Assembly: GCA_027604005.1 (NCBI GenBank)
Contig: JADGJT010000220.1
Span: forward strand, 1 to 30,934
Direction: 5' to 3'
DNA: 30,934 bases
From: Dinochytrium kinnereticum
Taxonomy: Eukaryota > Chytridiomycota > Chytridiomycetes > Chytridiales > Chytridiaceae
Under the pieces are notes generated by a model. It ran no database searches and was not told the origin of the DNA. It saw only the letters and a list, made by a program, of their open reading frames with translations. Within the stretch, counting starts at the first letter, position 1, and each line of letters opens with the position of its first letter. Both the position numbers and the translations under genes were made by a program. This document shows positions 19,310-30,391 of this stretch, piece after piece.

Positions 19310-22300
19310 ATGGCCGAAAATCACCAGGTGCTGCAGAGGCGTCTCAACGCGGCCCTCAGCATCCCCCCTGGTGATGCCGAGAGCAACGCAAAGATCAACC
19401 CCCAGGTGAGCATCAATGCCCCGATGGATCATGGGCGATGGCCCAGTGATGTTTCTCTTCATCCATCCGCGATCACCGCATTGCCGTCTCTTCTTTTCGC
19501 ACTTCAATCCACTACGTATATTGTTCTGACCATCTCCTTCCATCATGGGCCTTGATCGTGATGGAAATAGGGCTTTACCGTGTTTGATCCCAAGCAGCTC
19601 GAGCTAGCCAACAGGGTCGCCACTGACCTCTACCGCATTGCCAACGAGAATCCTACAGCGCCCATTGCCGTAAGTCCTTCACCCATGCAGCCTTGTGCTT
19701 TGACTTGATGTACATTGAGGATGCGGAACGGCCGCAATCAGTGGTGGTCGATGGTGGATGGGCCTCAGCAGTGCCGCTGCTATGATGAGGAGCAAAGGAT
19801 CCCTGTTATGGTTGCTCCGTCATCGTTCGCAAGCACCAGCAAGGGGACCGCCCCGGTCCCCTTGATTTGATTTGGGGGCATTGCCGATGTGGCAGCAGGA
19901 AAGGCAGGGTGCTCGGTTGCTTGGCCCTTCATCAAGCCCGCCAATCAGCATGAAGCGTACACGTGACCTACATTACTTTTTGTTGATGCCCACAGGCACG
20001 AGTTCGTGTGCTTGACGGCGTGTGTTATCGAGACTTTCTGATCCCCTTATGCGCGTCTGAGTACGCCCAACTCACCCACTCATCCCATTGTCTTACAGGC
20101 CGTGCTGGACGAGGTCGAGCGCAAGCTTGCTGACGATGTTAATGATAACGAGGCTGTCCGCCACGCCCTCATGATCTTCATAACTCGTGAGTGACGACAA
20201 GTGTATCGTTTTCAAGCACTCATCATTATCTACTTAAATATTCTCTGAATCCTTTAGACTCCCCCATCGCTCAGCGTAACGGCCTGAAGGTCTCTGCCTT
20301 GACTTCACGTGCCTCCCAGTTAGCAGTTCCCATTTCCTCGCAACTACCTGCTCCAGACCCAGAGGACTCTGAGGTCGCCCTCAACTATTGGCGTGAGGAT
20401 GTTAATTTGAATGAGCATCACGAGCACTGGGTTAGGAATCTGCGATTTTCCCAAAGTGTGCATCTCTGACCTCTACCTGTTTCTAGCACATTGTTTATCC
20501 TGGTGGTGGTATCCCTGACCCACGTAACCCCGGCGTGTTGTAAGTCAATCTCGATGTATACTTAGGTTGATCGATTGCTGAAACCATATTCGTTTTCTGA
20601 TACCACTATAGCCGTGCCAAGGACCGTCAGGGTGAGCTTTTCGCCTTTATGCACCAGCAGATGTTGGCTCGTTACAATGCCGAGCGCCTCGTCAACGGTT
20701 TCGAAGACATGAAGCCCATTATGGACTTTCGTCAACCTCTTGAAGGCGATGTTCCTGATGGAAATCTTCGCTACAGCGGCCAGGCTTTCAGCGCCCGTAA
20801 GAACGGTATTCCTATGCAGGATCTTGGCACTCAGGGACAGAGAGATTACCTCCCTCTTTCGTCGCTCGAGCAGAGCAGGGACCGAATTATCGAGGCTATT
20901 AAGGCGGGCAAGTTTAGGGATGGCACTCCCATTACCGCCAACCTTCTTGGGGCCACCCTGGAGAACGATGTTGAGGGAGTTGACCAGGCTTACTACGGAA
21001 ACCTTCACAACATGGGTCACGTAATCATTTCTTACCTTGCCAATCCCAAGCGCTGGCAGGACCGCAATGTCGTTCCGGGCCTGATGTACACTACTCGCAC
21101 TGCGTGAGTTCATCTTTTGTTTCTCCTGCAATTCTTTTACGAGCTCAACTAATGTCTTAAAATGATTTAGCGTTCGCGACCCCGTTTTCTGGCGTTGGCA
21201 TGGTCACATTGACGAGCTGTTCGCCATGTGGCAAAACACCCAACCTCCCAACACCTTCCAGGACAGCCCTCTCGTGCGTCTTCGAAAGACCCTTGGAACC
21301 GGTTCTGCCCAAGGCAACACCTCCTTCGCCTCCCCGGACATAATCATGGTCTACCGCGATATCCTTGAGGCCGAAGGTGTCAACGTTGCTGACGACCTGG
21401 CGCTCGATGCCTGGGGTGAGAAGACCTTTGGTGGTGCCCAGTGGGACGCCCCTGCCAACTCGAAGTACTCCACGGATGTCCTTGAGACCGAAATGAGGAT
21501 GAGGAGCTTTACCAATGTTGGGGACGACCATGCTACCGAGAACATTGCCTACGTTTTCCCTAGGGAGGTTGTTTACTTTTTCAGAGTAGAGAACCCCACT
21601 GCTGAGAAAGTAGACGTGACTCTCCGTGTCAACATGGTGCCTGCTGCCAGGGCCGAAAACAGGAGGGCTTACTTTGAAATGGACAAATTCATCGCTAGCA
21701 TCCCTGCCAACTCGAAGAAGGTTGTCAGCAGGAGGATGGATGATGCCAGTGTTATCCGCAAACCCGCTCAGAAGACTGTTGAGCAGGTTTGTATTTCGCA
21801 TTATATTTTTGCTTGTTTGATTCTTTGATTGATCCGATGTGTTTCATTATAGATGGATGACCGAAGGGACGAGGACGACGGCTTGGACCGCGCTGGGGAT
21901 CAGTACTGTGACTGCGGATGGCCCTTCAACATGCTTGTTCCTCGTGGAACCCCTGAGGGAACTCATTTCCGTCTTGCCGTCCTTGCCACCGACGCGAAGA
22001 TTGACCGCGTTCCTACTAAGAGTGGTTGCGGCAGTCTGACTTTCTGTGGTGCTAAGGAAAAGTATCCTGGTAATGAATTTATATTCTATCCCATTCTTCA
22101 AGTTCTTTCATTTCGTACCATATTTTTTTCTGACAGTACGCAAAATAGACTTTAGGGAGATGGGATACCCCTACAACCGGAACTTCCCTGATGGCATTTC
22201 CAAGACTATTGGTCGCACTGACTGCTGGGCCGCTAAGGACATTGTCATCCGATTTGCCGTCAACGGGATCGAGGAAGGCAAGATGGTTCCCGTCCCGGCT

Positions 22301-22690
22301 ACTGAAGCCACCCCAGCGCCTCCCTCAGTGATCAACAACGGTCCCAGCCCTGCAATTTCGGTTCCTACTCCTCCTACTACCGCCGGTCAAGACCCCACCA
22401 CCACTGTTACGAAGTCGGCTGATGGTAACCCTGTAACCGTCAGGACTTTGACCAGGACCAATGGTGATATTGAGATTATTAGGACCGAGACATTGCCCAA
22501 CGGATCGAAGAAGGTCACTAGGACCATCAGGCAGAAGGTCGCTGCAGGATCTAAGCCTCCGTTTGACCCTACTAAGAAGGGCGTCGTGAGGCAGGAGATT
22601 GAGACCGACGAGAGGGGAAGGAAGGTTGAGGTGACTGAGACTGTTGGGGACGATGGTGTTAGGAGGATCTTCAGAAAGGTCCTTGCCTGA
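19310..22690 (+). CDS. Arthropod-type hemocyanin/prophenoloxidase-like dicopper protein, 9 exons
   Basis: Exons are 19310-19405, 19571-19669, 20099-20186, 20258-20430, 20487-20539, 20612-21103, 21171-21786, 21853-22069 and 22137-22690. The frame is unbroken, giving 795 aa. There is no signal peptide, as in arthropod prophenoloxidases. An N-terminal helical domain has GFTVFDPKQ, matching the FSLF segment. The middle domain has CuA ligands in NEHHEHWH (His149, His153) and FMHQQM (His184). CuB ligands lie in YYGNLHNMGHV (His302, His306) and RDPVFWRWHGHID (His344). The C-terminal beta domain has CDCGWPFNMLVPRGT and FCGAKEKYP..MGYPYNR, both family hallmarks. All six copper His are present, so oxygen binding or phenol oxidation is possible. 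A ~135-residue extension of Thr/Arg-rich repeats follows. Codons are strongly C-ending, suggesting high expression. Oxygen carrier versus oxidase cannot be settled from the sequence. Confidence 0.92.
22280..22687 (+). repeat. C-terminal repeat extension of the hemocyanin-like protein
   Basis: After the end of the hemocyanin C-terminal domain (around residue 657) the protein has a Pro-rich linker (PAISVPTPPTTAG). At least three imperfect ~20-25 residue units follow: TVTKSADGNPVTVRTLTR, then RTNGDIEIIRTETLPNG with KKVTRTIRQK, then DERGRKVEVTETVGDDG. Each has a beta strand, an N/D-G turn and a second strand rich in Thr/Arg/Val. I know no hemocyanin or phenoloxidase with such a tail. It could bind a partner, a glycan or the membrane, or drive assembly. 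Confidence 0.55.
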
Positions 22691-23697
22691 TTTTTTGACT
22701 CGACTTTCTGATTTGCCAAATGGGTTCCGCTGTTTATGACTTTTGTTATTTTACAGTATTTCCTAATCAACTGGCTCTTCATACGTTTTGAGCTTTTTTT
22801 TTCTTGCTGCTATCTCATAGAAATCAGCCCTTTCTCCTCCCTTCCATACTTTTTAGGACTTATCTGTTTTCAACGTCAACTTCAATATATTTCGTTTACC
22901 ATACTCATAGACTTTTGCTCGGCAAAAGCAATGATTGATGCCAGCATTGCTGAATCTTTATAGTTAGCGAGCGTCGAACACGTCTGGCAGGCAATAAGAA
23001 ATCATCAAGGCGGCGTCAGCACTTGCCTTCATTCAATTTCGACAAGATAGCCGGCGACAATTCCAAGGGCTGGCTGAACCCAGCCAGCCATCCGAATTTC
23101 TACTGAATAAATAAAATAATTCGGTTGTTGCCGTTGACCGTCAACACCGACCACTACAACACTGAGCCCATCGCTTAGATATCCCATCCATCGCATCGGG
23201 TAAGGAGGAGAGAGAGGATGCATGGCGTCTTTACTTGGAGTGAGGGCGATGCAGATATGCATGGTCGCTGTAATGCTGGGAGATGTCTTGCTGATGGGGA
23301 CGCCATAAGTAAGGTGATGTTGGGGTGGCATGCAGAGCCAACTGAGGTTGGATGGCCTATATTTGGTGCTCCAATACGTAACTGTGTCTAAGGACTTATC
23401 GCAAGTCTGTTTGTGGATTCATGCTCGCATCGTCCCGTCTTCGGTCACGGTTGCTTTCTTTCGGGCCGGAGTGGCTGTGCTAGACAGGCTGCAGTTGCCT
23501 CAAGGGGGGACTTCAGGCTCGGACTGATTGAGGACTCCGTCTAAAAGGCAGAATGAGATGGTGTTTTGAAAGAGAATGCAGTGGCTGCGACCTCATGCAC
23601 TCTCTTGGCTTGCTTCTATCATCTTTCCGGTACCCTTACTGTTCCCACTAACGCCCATCTCATACAGATACCCGTTTAAGCTGAGAGAACTGACGGC
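22691..23697. other. Intergenic region with a perfect hairpin
   Basis: This ~1-kb spacer separates the hemocyanin-like gene from the myosin gene, and no gene is supported in it. At 23068-23089 there is a perfect inverted repeat, GGCTGGCTG-aacc-CAGCCAGCC (9-bp stem, 4-nt loop). The part just before 23697 is the presumed myosin promoter and 5' UTR. Confidence 0.4.
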
Positions 23698-26600
23698 ATG
23701 GTTAGCCCTGACCTGGAAAAGGCTCTGAGCGAGTACAAAAAGGTGACTTTCCCTTTTTTTTCGATGCGATCACTGTCTTAGTGATTTACTAACAAGATGT
23801 TTTCTGTCTTAGGAGTGCCTTGCGTAAGCCTTTTCTCAAATCCAGAAATCATTCTCATGAATTAATGCTTATCCTACTTGGCATTTACAACTTATGTTCT
23901 TTTCCCCAGATATTTTCCACATGATGAAGATGGCTGGGTAGTTGGGAGGCTGGTGACCAAGACGGTCAGTCCCGATTCGTCGACTGTAGGGTTTGAGTTT
24001 CTTCTATTGGAAAATAACCAGGTTTGTCGCTAAACATTGAATCACATTATGTACCCCTCTTTCATTTGGTCGTTTGAATTGGGCTAATACCTTCTTTGCA
24101 TTGAAGACTGTCACTTTAAACTTTACCTCCGACAGCCTGGTAAAGAATGCATTTGCGGACCTACCCCCTTTGAAGAACCCAGAGATTATGGTGAGAAAGG
24201 ATACTGATTACGGCTTCGCAATCTCTCACTCAATACCATTCATATACTCACAATATTTTTCTAACCTTTTGCAGGAAATGGCTGACGATCTTGCCCAACT
24301 TTCATACCTTCATGAGTGAGTTCCTCCCTTCGAATTTCGATTGGGTGTTTATTTGTTTTAAAAGGCCCGCCGTCTTTTGGGGAGTAAAGACTCGGTTTGG
24401 GAACCGATATATCTATACTTATTCGGGTATCGTGTTGATCGCGATGAATCCTTTTGAGTATATTGATATGTACTCGGTGGATATTATGCGAGAATACGCC
24501 GGAAAGCGAAGAGACGAATTGGAGCCACATTTAGTGGGTTACTTTATTGTCCATTTGACTTTGTTTTGTTTGGCTTTTTCCACGCACTTTTTGAAATCAT
24601 TTTATATCCACTGCAAATCTTGTTAACCGATGTCTCGCCATATAGTTTGCGGTGGCCGAAGAATGCTATCGAGCGATGCTTGAAGGGAAGAATCAATCCA
24701 TCATTGTATCCGGAGAATCTGGAGCAGGAAAGACGCAAAGCACAAAATACATAATGCGGTACTTTGCAACCGTCGATTCTCTAAGCAAGATGAACGAGTT
24801 GGATCTGCTAATGAGACCTGAGTTAGCTAAGGGTGTGTCTGGAGGACAACAGAGTGAAATCGAGCAGGCTGTGCTGGCTACAAACCCGATTCTCGAAGTT
24901 AGTTGTCTTATCCTTTGTGATTTCTTGCAAATTACTAAAGAAAAATGCCTTGATAGTCCTTTGGAAACGCCAAAACCACCCGAAACGACAACTCGTCGCG
25001 GTTTGGAAAGTTCATCGAGCTCTTCTTCTCGTCTCCTGATTCGGGGAGCGTGAAAATCACTGGAGCTCAGATTCGAACTTATCTATTAGAACGGTCGCGG
25101 CTCGTTTTTCAGCCTGCAACCGGTATGTGGACTGTTTTTTTGGTTACCTATCGCTTCATTCGGCTCATATCTGAATTATATTCCTCCCCCCCGCCCCCCC
25201 CGTTAGAGCGTAATTACCATATTTTCTATCAACTTTGCCTTGCCGCACCAGCTGCGGAGAAGGAAGAACTAGGATTGACACAGTGGCAGGATTTCGCGTA
25301 CCTTAATCAAGGAAAGGCTGGTGTGGTTAGGACGATCGATGATGTAGAAGAATTCGAGGCAACTCAAAAAGCACTGTCAACGGTGGGGATTTCGGTTTCT
25401 ATGCAATGGTATGTGCTGATCACCGAATCTCCTTCGACTTTGTAACATGCCGTGTTCTTCTTCCTTTACGTCCTTTATGCTAACTCGCCTATTTAATCAT
25501 ACTTAATATAGGAAGATCTTTAGGATATGCGCAGCCCTTCTACATCTTGGAAACGTTAAGATCCAGCCCGCAGATAATGATTCGACAGATATATCAGATA
25601 CCGACCCCGCACTCGTCACCGTCTGCAAGCTCCTGCAACTTCACCTTCCTACCTTTAAAAAGTGGCTAACAAAGCGCCAGATTACGACAAGAGGAGAGTC
25701 ATTTGAAAAGGGCCTGAAGGCGGATCAATCTCTTGTTATCCGAGATTCAGTCGCGAAATTCATGTAATTTGTGCAGATAAGGGGTGGTGTGAGGCTAATT
25801 AGATGTTTAGATACACGAGACTTTTCGACTGGCTCGTTGCAATTGTGAATAAGAACCTAAAGAGAGATTCAGGAAGGGGTCAGAACTTTTGCGCGGTCTT
25901 GGATATTTACGGGTAAGCGATGTTAATGTTTTTTGCAGTTTACATGATTAACAAATGCAAAGCTTTGAGCACTTTGAGACAAACTCTTTCGAACAATTCT
26001 GCATTAACTATGCGAATGAAAAGCTTCAGCAGGAGTTTAACTCCCACGTTTTCCGTTTAGAACAAGAGCTCTACATCAAAGAAAAGATTGTCTGGAAAAT
26101 GATCAACTTCAACGACAACCAGCCTTGCATTGACCTTATAGAAGGAAAGCTTGGTATTCTCGACCTTCTCGACGAAGAATCTCGTCTTCCAACTGGGAGT
26201 GACATGAGCTTTATTTCAAAACTCAATACGCGTTTTGCAGTCCCGGGCCAGAAGTTCTACGCTAAACCTAGATTCGGCAACAACGCGTTCACAGTCAAGC
26301 ACTATGCTATCGATGTTACATATACGGCAGACGGTTTCATTGAAAAAAATAAGGATACGGTCAGCCCGGAACAGTTGGATGCTTTGAATAAGTCAACGTT
26401 CGAATTCTTTGTAGAGGTCATAAATACTGGCGCTGCTGTAGAAGAAGAAGCGCCTAAAAAATCCGTTGCAAGCGATTCGACTTTGTCTAGGAGGACGACT
26501 ACGTCAATTAAGAAGCCGACGCTTGGCTCCATGTTTAAGGGGTCTTTGGTGCAGCTAATGGAAACTATTAGGGCGACTGAATCGCATGTATGCTTCACTG

Positions 26601-29600
26601 TTTATTAACCTTTATAGCTTTTCTCTTTCTCTATGTTTCATTTTGCACGGCTTCTTACCATTCTTTTTTGCCTTATTGAATATTCTTCATCCTATATGTT
26701 TAGTACATCCGTTGTATCAAGCCAAATATGGCTAAGACTGCTTTCGGCTTTGACGGTCCAATGGTTTTGTCCCAGTTACGAGGTGAATCTATTCCTTCTG
26801 CTTCCCCCTTCATGTAATGCTACAGCCGAATCCCTCATTTGTCTGGTTATAGCAACCTTCCCCTGTATTTCTACTAACCCGATTAATCAGCCTGCGGTGT
26901 TCTTGAAACAATTAAGATCAGTTGTGCAGGGTAAGCTATCTCAATATCTTATAGATTTTAATCTGATCGCTTGAGCGTTTAGATATCCGAATAAGATGAC
27001 ACATAAGCAGTTTGCCAATCGATACTACCTCCTCGTGAACTCCAAATTTTGGGATATTCCTGAGCGGGAACTTTCAGAGAAAATCGTCACTACCGTTATC
27101 TCGGATCCTGACAAGTATCAGTTTGGTACCACACAGGTGTTCTTGAGAGCCGGGCAGGTACGATCATGGTTGTTGAATTTTAACAAGCCTTGATCGGCTT
27201 TGAGCATGCTAATTGACATTATTCTATTAACATTAATAGATTGCAAGTTTCGAGAACAGACGCACCGAAAGGCAGACGTACTTAATGATTCTTGGTCAGA
27301 AGAATATCAAGCGATTCATCCAGAGGCGTCTGTACTTGCGTATGCGGGCTGCAGCCATCAAATGGCAAGCGAGTAAGTTCTGACCGTAATTCTTCCGCTG
27401 TGAAAAAGGGGTCGTTTTTAATTATCGATCCTTTTTTTTTCCTTCTTACGTTTTTCAAAGTCATTCGAGGATTTCTCGCCCGTCGACATTACAGGTTCCT
27501 CCGCGAAACCGCCGCAGCGACCAAGATCCAAAAAATCTGGCGTGGGTACTATGCGAGAAAAATGTATGAAAAGAAGAGAGCCGCTGCCATCAAAATCCAA
27601 TCTGGTTTGTATTCCATCTTGTATCGCAGTGAAGTTCGGGGTTAACCATTTCCTTAAACGTGAAACAGTTTGGCGAGGCTACCGCGCCCGAAAGTACGTC
27701 AAAAACATTGTTAAGGAAAGAGCGGCCGTCAAGATCCAAGCTCAATGGCGTGGCTATGTTGCAAGGAAATCATACCGCATCACACTCAAAAAGCTCATCT
27801 ACATCCAGTCATGCATCCGACGAAAGTACGCAAGACGCGAGCTCATGGCCCTTAAAGCCGAGGCCAAGTCTTTCGGCAAACTCAAAGAGCTTAACTATAC
27901 CCTCGAATCCAAAGTTGTCGCGGTGTCGCAGCAGCTGCATGAGAGGACAGAAGAAGTCAAGGCCCTGACGGAAAAGGTTTCCATGATGGAGGATCAGATT
28001 CGTGGATGGAAAGAGCGTTTCTCAAGAGTTGCGGATGATAAGAAGTCGATGGCGACGGAGCTAACTGCGACTAACGTGAACGCTAAGGACATCCAAATCC
28101 TCACCGAACAACGGGACACCATCACAAAAGACCGCGATCGCATCGCCGCTCTGCTTAAAGAGAGAGATAAGGAGGTAGCTATTCAGCTTGAAGAGTTGAG
28201 GAGGTTTCGTGAAAGGTCCAGGTTCCATTCGCCTTCCAAACGCGGGTCGACCTCGTCCATGATCTCCTTAGACGACCCGGTAGCTACATTGAAAGCCGAG
28301 AACGAAAAGCTCAAGCGGCTTCTTTCCATAAACTCTGCAGCATCTCACTTGCTGCCGAATTCCCATGTTTACGATTCTCCCCTCGGCGGCACCCCTGATC
28401 CTCCGGACAGTGTGGCGGGATCTCCTCGTCTGTTACCTAGAGAGCTTTCAATGAAACCCATGAGATCTCGCCCTAGTGTTAGGAGAGCCAACACATATAT
28501 TGATGGAGACATCTTTGCTGATGCTGAGCGTGAGAGGATTAAGGCTGGGAAGGCGCCTAGTAATGGAACCGTGTCGGTGCTGCCCAATGGAAGAATTATG
28601 GGATCGCCTAATATGAATGGTGGACACTCCACAAATGGAGGGGAATTGCTCAATGGGGCAAGCCCTTACCCACTGAGTGTTTATGGTGGCGATGGGGGTG
28701 TATCAATTCAAGTGCCAGCCCTAAATCCTATGCATGGAGACCTGGCCTTCGGAGAGGTTAGTAAACTTAATTTAGGTTTTTCATTCTGATTGCCTTTTCA
28801 AAGGAGCTTCTTGAATCTCAGGCTAGCTTGCTTGAGATGCCAGAACTGGTAGAGGAGATACGAGAAGGACTTGTTTTGAAGCTACCTATTCCTGAAGAAC
28901 TTGCGATAGGCCAGGATCCGGCTGTGAGCGCAAGAGAGTACTTATTCCCAGCACATTTGATTGGCTATGTTGTTAGGGCTATGCTTCATCATGGCATGCT
29001 TTTGCAGATTCAGGATCTTACGAGTGCACTGCTGCGTGGTTTGTTTTTTTTTTGTTTTATTTTATTTTTAGAATCTACTTCTCTCTCATGGAATGGTATC
29101 TGATTATGTTCATTTTTCTATTGTCTTATTGGTTAGATATTTACACTGCTGGTTCCGTACGTATCAGAACTTCTTCTGTATTTTTTTTAATTCTCTAAAT
29201 CACATGTATATATATTGCCTACTCCACAGCAACCTGACGACGATTTCCGCCCTCTCTTCTGGACATCCAACGTTCACGAACTCGTCAGCATCATCGCCAC
29301 CCTCTACCAATTCGAAACCAAAAAACCCAACAACCGCGCCCAACTCAATATCCTTAAAAGGCTCCACCAAGACCTTGACAACCTGATCCACCACATTCTC
29401 TCAGGGTACCTAGAAGAGGTGAAAAAGCATGTCGCAAGTATGGCTGTGTCTGCCATTCTTGAGACCCAAGATTTGCCTGGCCTTACAAGTGAGACGCCGG
29501 CTTTTTGGGGATTCTTTGGTAATACTGGTGAGGGAGGCAACAAGGAGGATAATATGATGAGCCTGAAGTCGTTTTTGAGTGGGCTGGGGAGGATTATGGA

Positions 29601-30391
29601 GTGTTATTGTTTGCCTGTGGAATATCAGAGTCGGATTCTTGGTGAGCTTGTGAGGGTTGTAGCTGTTACTGGATTCAACACGCTGTTAAAGAGCAGGAGT
29701 TTGACGAATTTTAGGAGAGGTTTGTTCTTTTTTTGTTTGTTTAATTGTTTGTTTGTTTTGCTTTTATGGCTGACGAGTCTGTGCAGGGTTCCAGATACAA
29801 TATAATGTGACGCAGATGGAGGAGTGGTGTCAGAATAACCGTTTGAAACAAGGTATTGTACTTATCCTCTTGATGTTATCTTCTCCTTTCTTGCTAACCC
29901 CTTATCACCTTTCAAGTTCCGACGCACGTCCACCGCTTGATGCAAGCAGCCAAGATCCTGACGATGAACAAAACCGACCGTCTAGACCTCGAAGCCATCA
30001 ACGAGACCGCGGATCTTCTCACAAAATCTCAGCTTAAGAAGCTGTTCTCCAACTACCCACCCGCTGATATCGATTCTCCTGTAAGTCTCTCTACTTCTCC
30101 CCCCCAACCCCCCCCCCCCCCTTCTCTTTTTTTAGAAAAACGAATATGCATGTCAACATATTTATTAAAAACCTTCTGCCTTTTTTATTTATTTTTTTAT
30201 TTTAGATGTCACAATCCTTCTTCCACGCTGTATCTATGCAGGCTGAACGAGACAACTCCATGGTGTTCTTGTCGTTGGACCCAGAACCTGCCTATGGAAG
30301 ACCACATTTGAAAACGGTTGCAAAGCTTGAGGGGTACATCCCTAAAGAGTTGGAAGGGGCGTTGCCAACTGTGAGAAAGATTATTTTGTGA
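23698..30391 (+). CDS. myo5: Class V myosin heavy chain, complete, 24 exons
   Basis: Exons: 23698-23742, 23813-23823, 23910-24021, 24107-24190, 24275-24315, 24365-24533, 24646-24897, 24957-25122, 25207-25408, 25512-25763, 25811-25912, 25963-26587, 26704-26782, 26891-26930, 26983-27157, 27240-27372, 27461-27604, 27669-28756, 28804-29038, 29137-29156, 29230-29719, 29787-29852, 29917-30080, 30206-30391. The 1626-aa frame is unbroken. The motor has the P-loop GESGAGKT (177-184), switch I NDNSSRFG (248-255), switch II DIYGFEHF (476-483) and YVRCIKPN. About six IQ motifs follow (for example [24 protein letters not shown]; ~800-940), then a coiled coil (~945-1060), a Ser/Pro/Asn-rich linker and a C-terminal dilute (cargo-binding) domain with [11 protein letters not shown] and [16 protein letters not shown]. 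It carries vesicles and organelles along actin. Length and domain order are normal for the class. Confidence 0.95.
23813..23823 (+). other. 11-nt micro-exon of the myosin gene
   Basis: This exon, GAGTGCCTTGC, has a ttactaac branch site and ttag acceptor before it and gtaagc after it. It is needed to keep frame between [15 protein letters not shown] and the SH3-like part starting YFPHDEDGW. Its presence rests on splice-site logic only; a cDNA would decide. Confidence 0.5.
25123..25206 (+). other. Stop-free 84-nt intron in the myosin motor region
   Basis: This intron starts gtatgt and ends gttag. It has an unusual C-rich acceptor tract (runs of C at about 25183-25200) instead of a T-rich one. 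Its length is a multiple of three and it contains no stop in the gene's frame, so retention would insert 28 residues between QPAT and ERNYHIFY. The spliced form restores the conserved myosin motif, so splicing is the expected form. Confidence 0.5.

Noticed and set aside
24291..24626. Long open frames that run through myosin introns as if they were one exon.
   Set aside because: They include intron sequence with clear gtgagt/gtgggt donors; the spliced version restores conserved myosin motifs.
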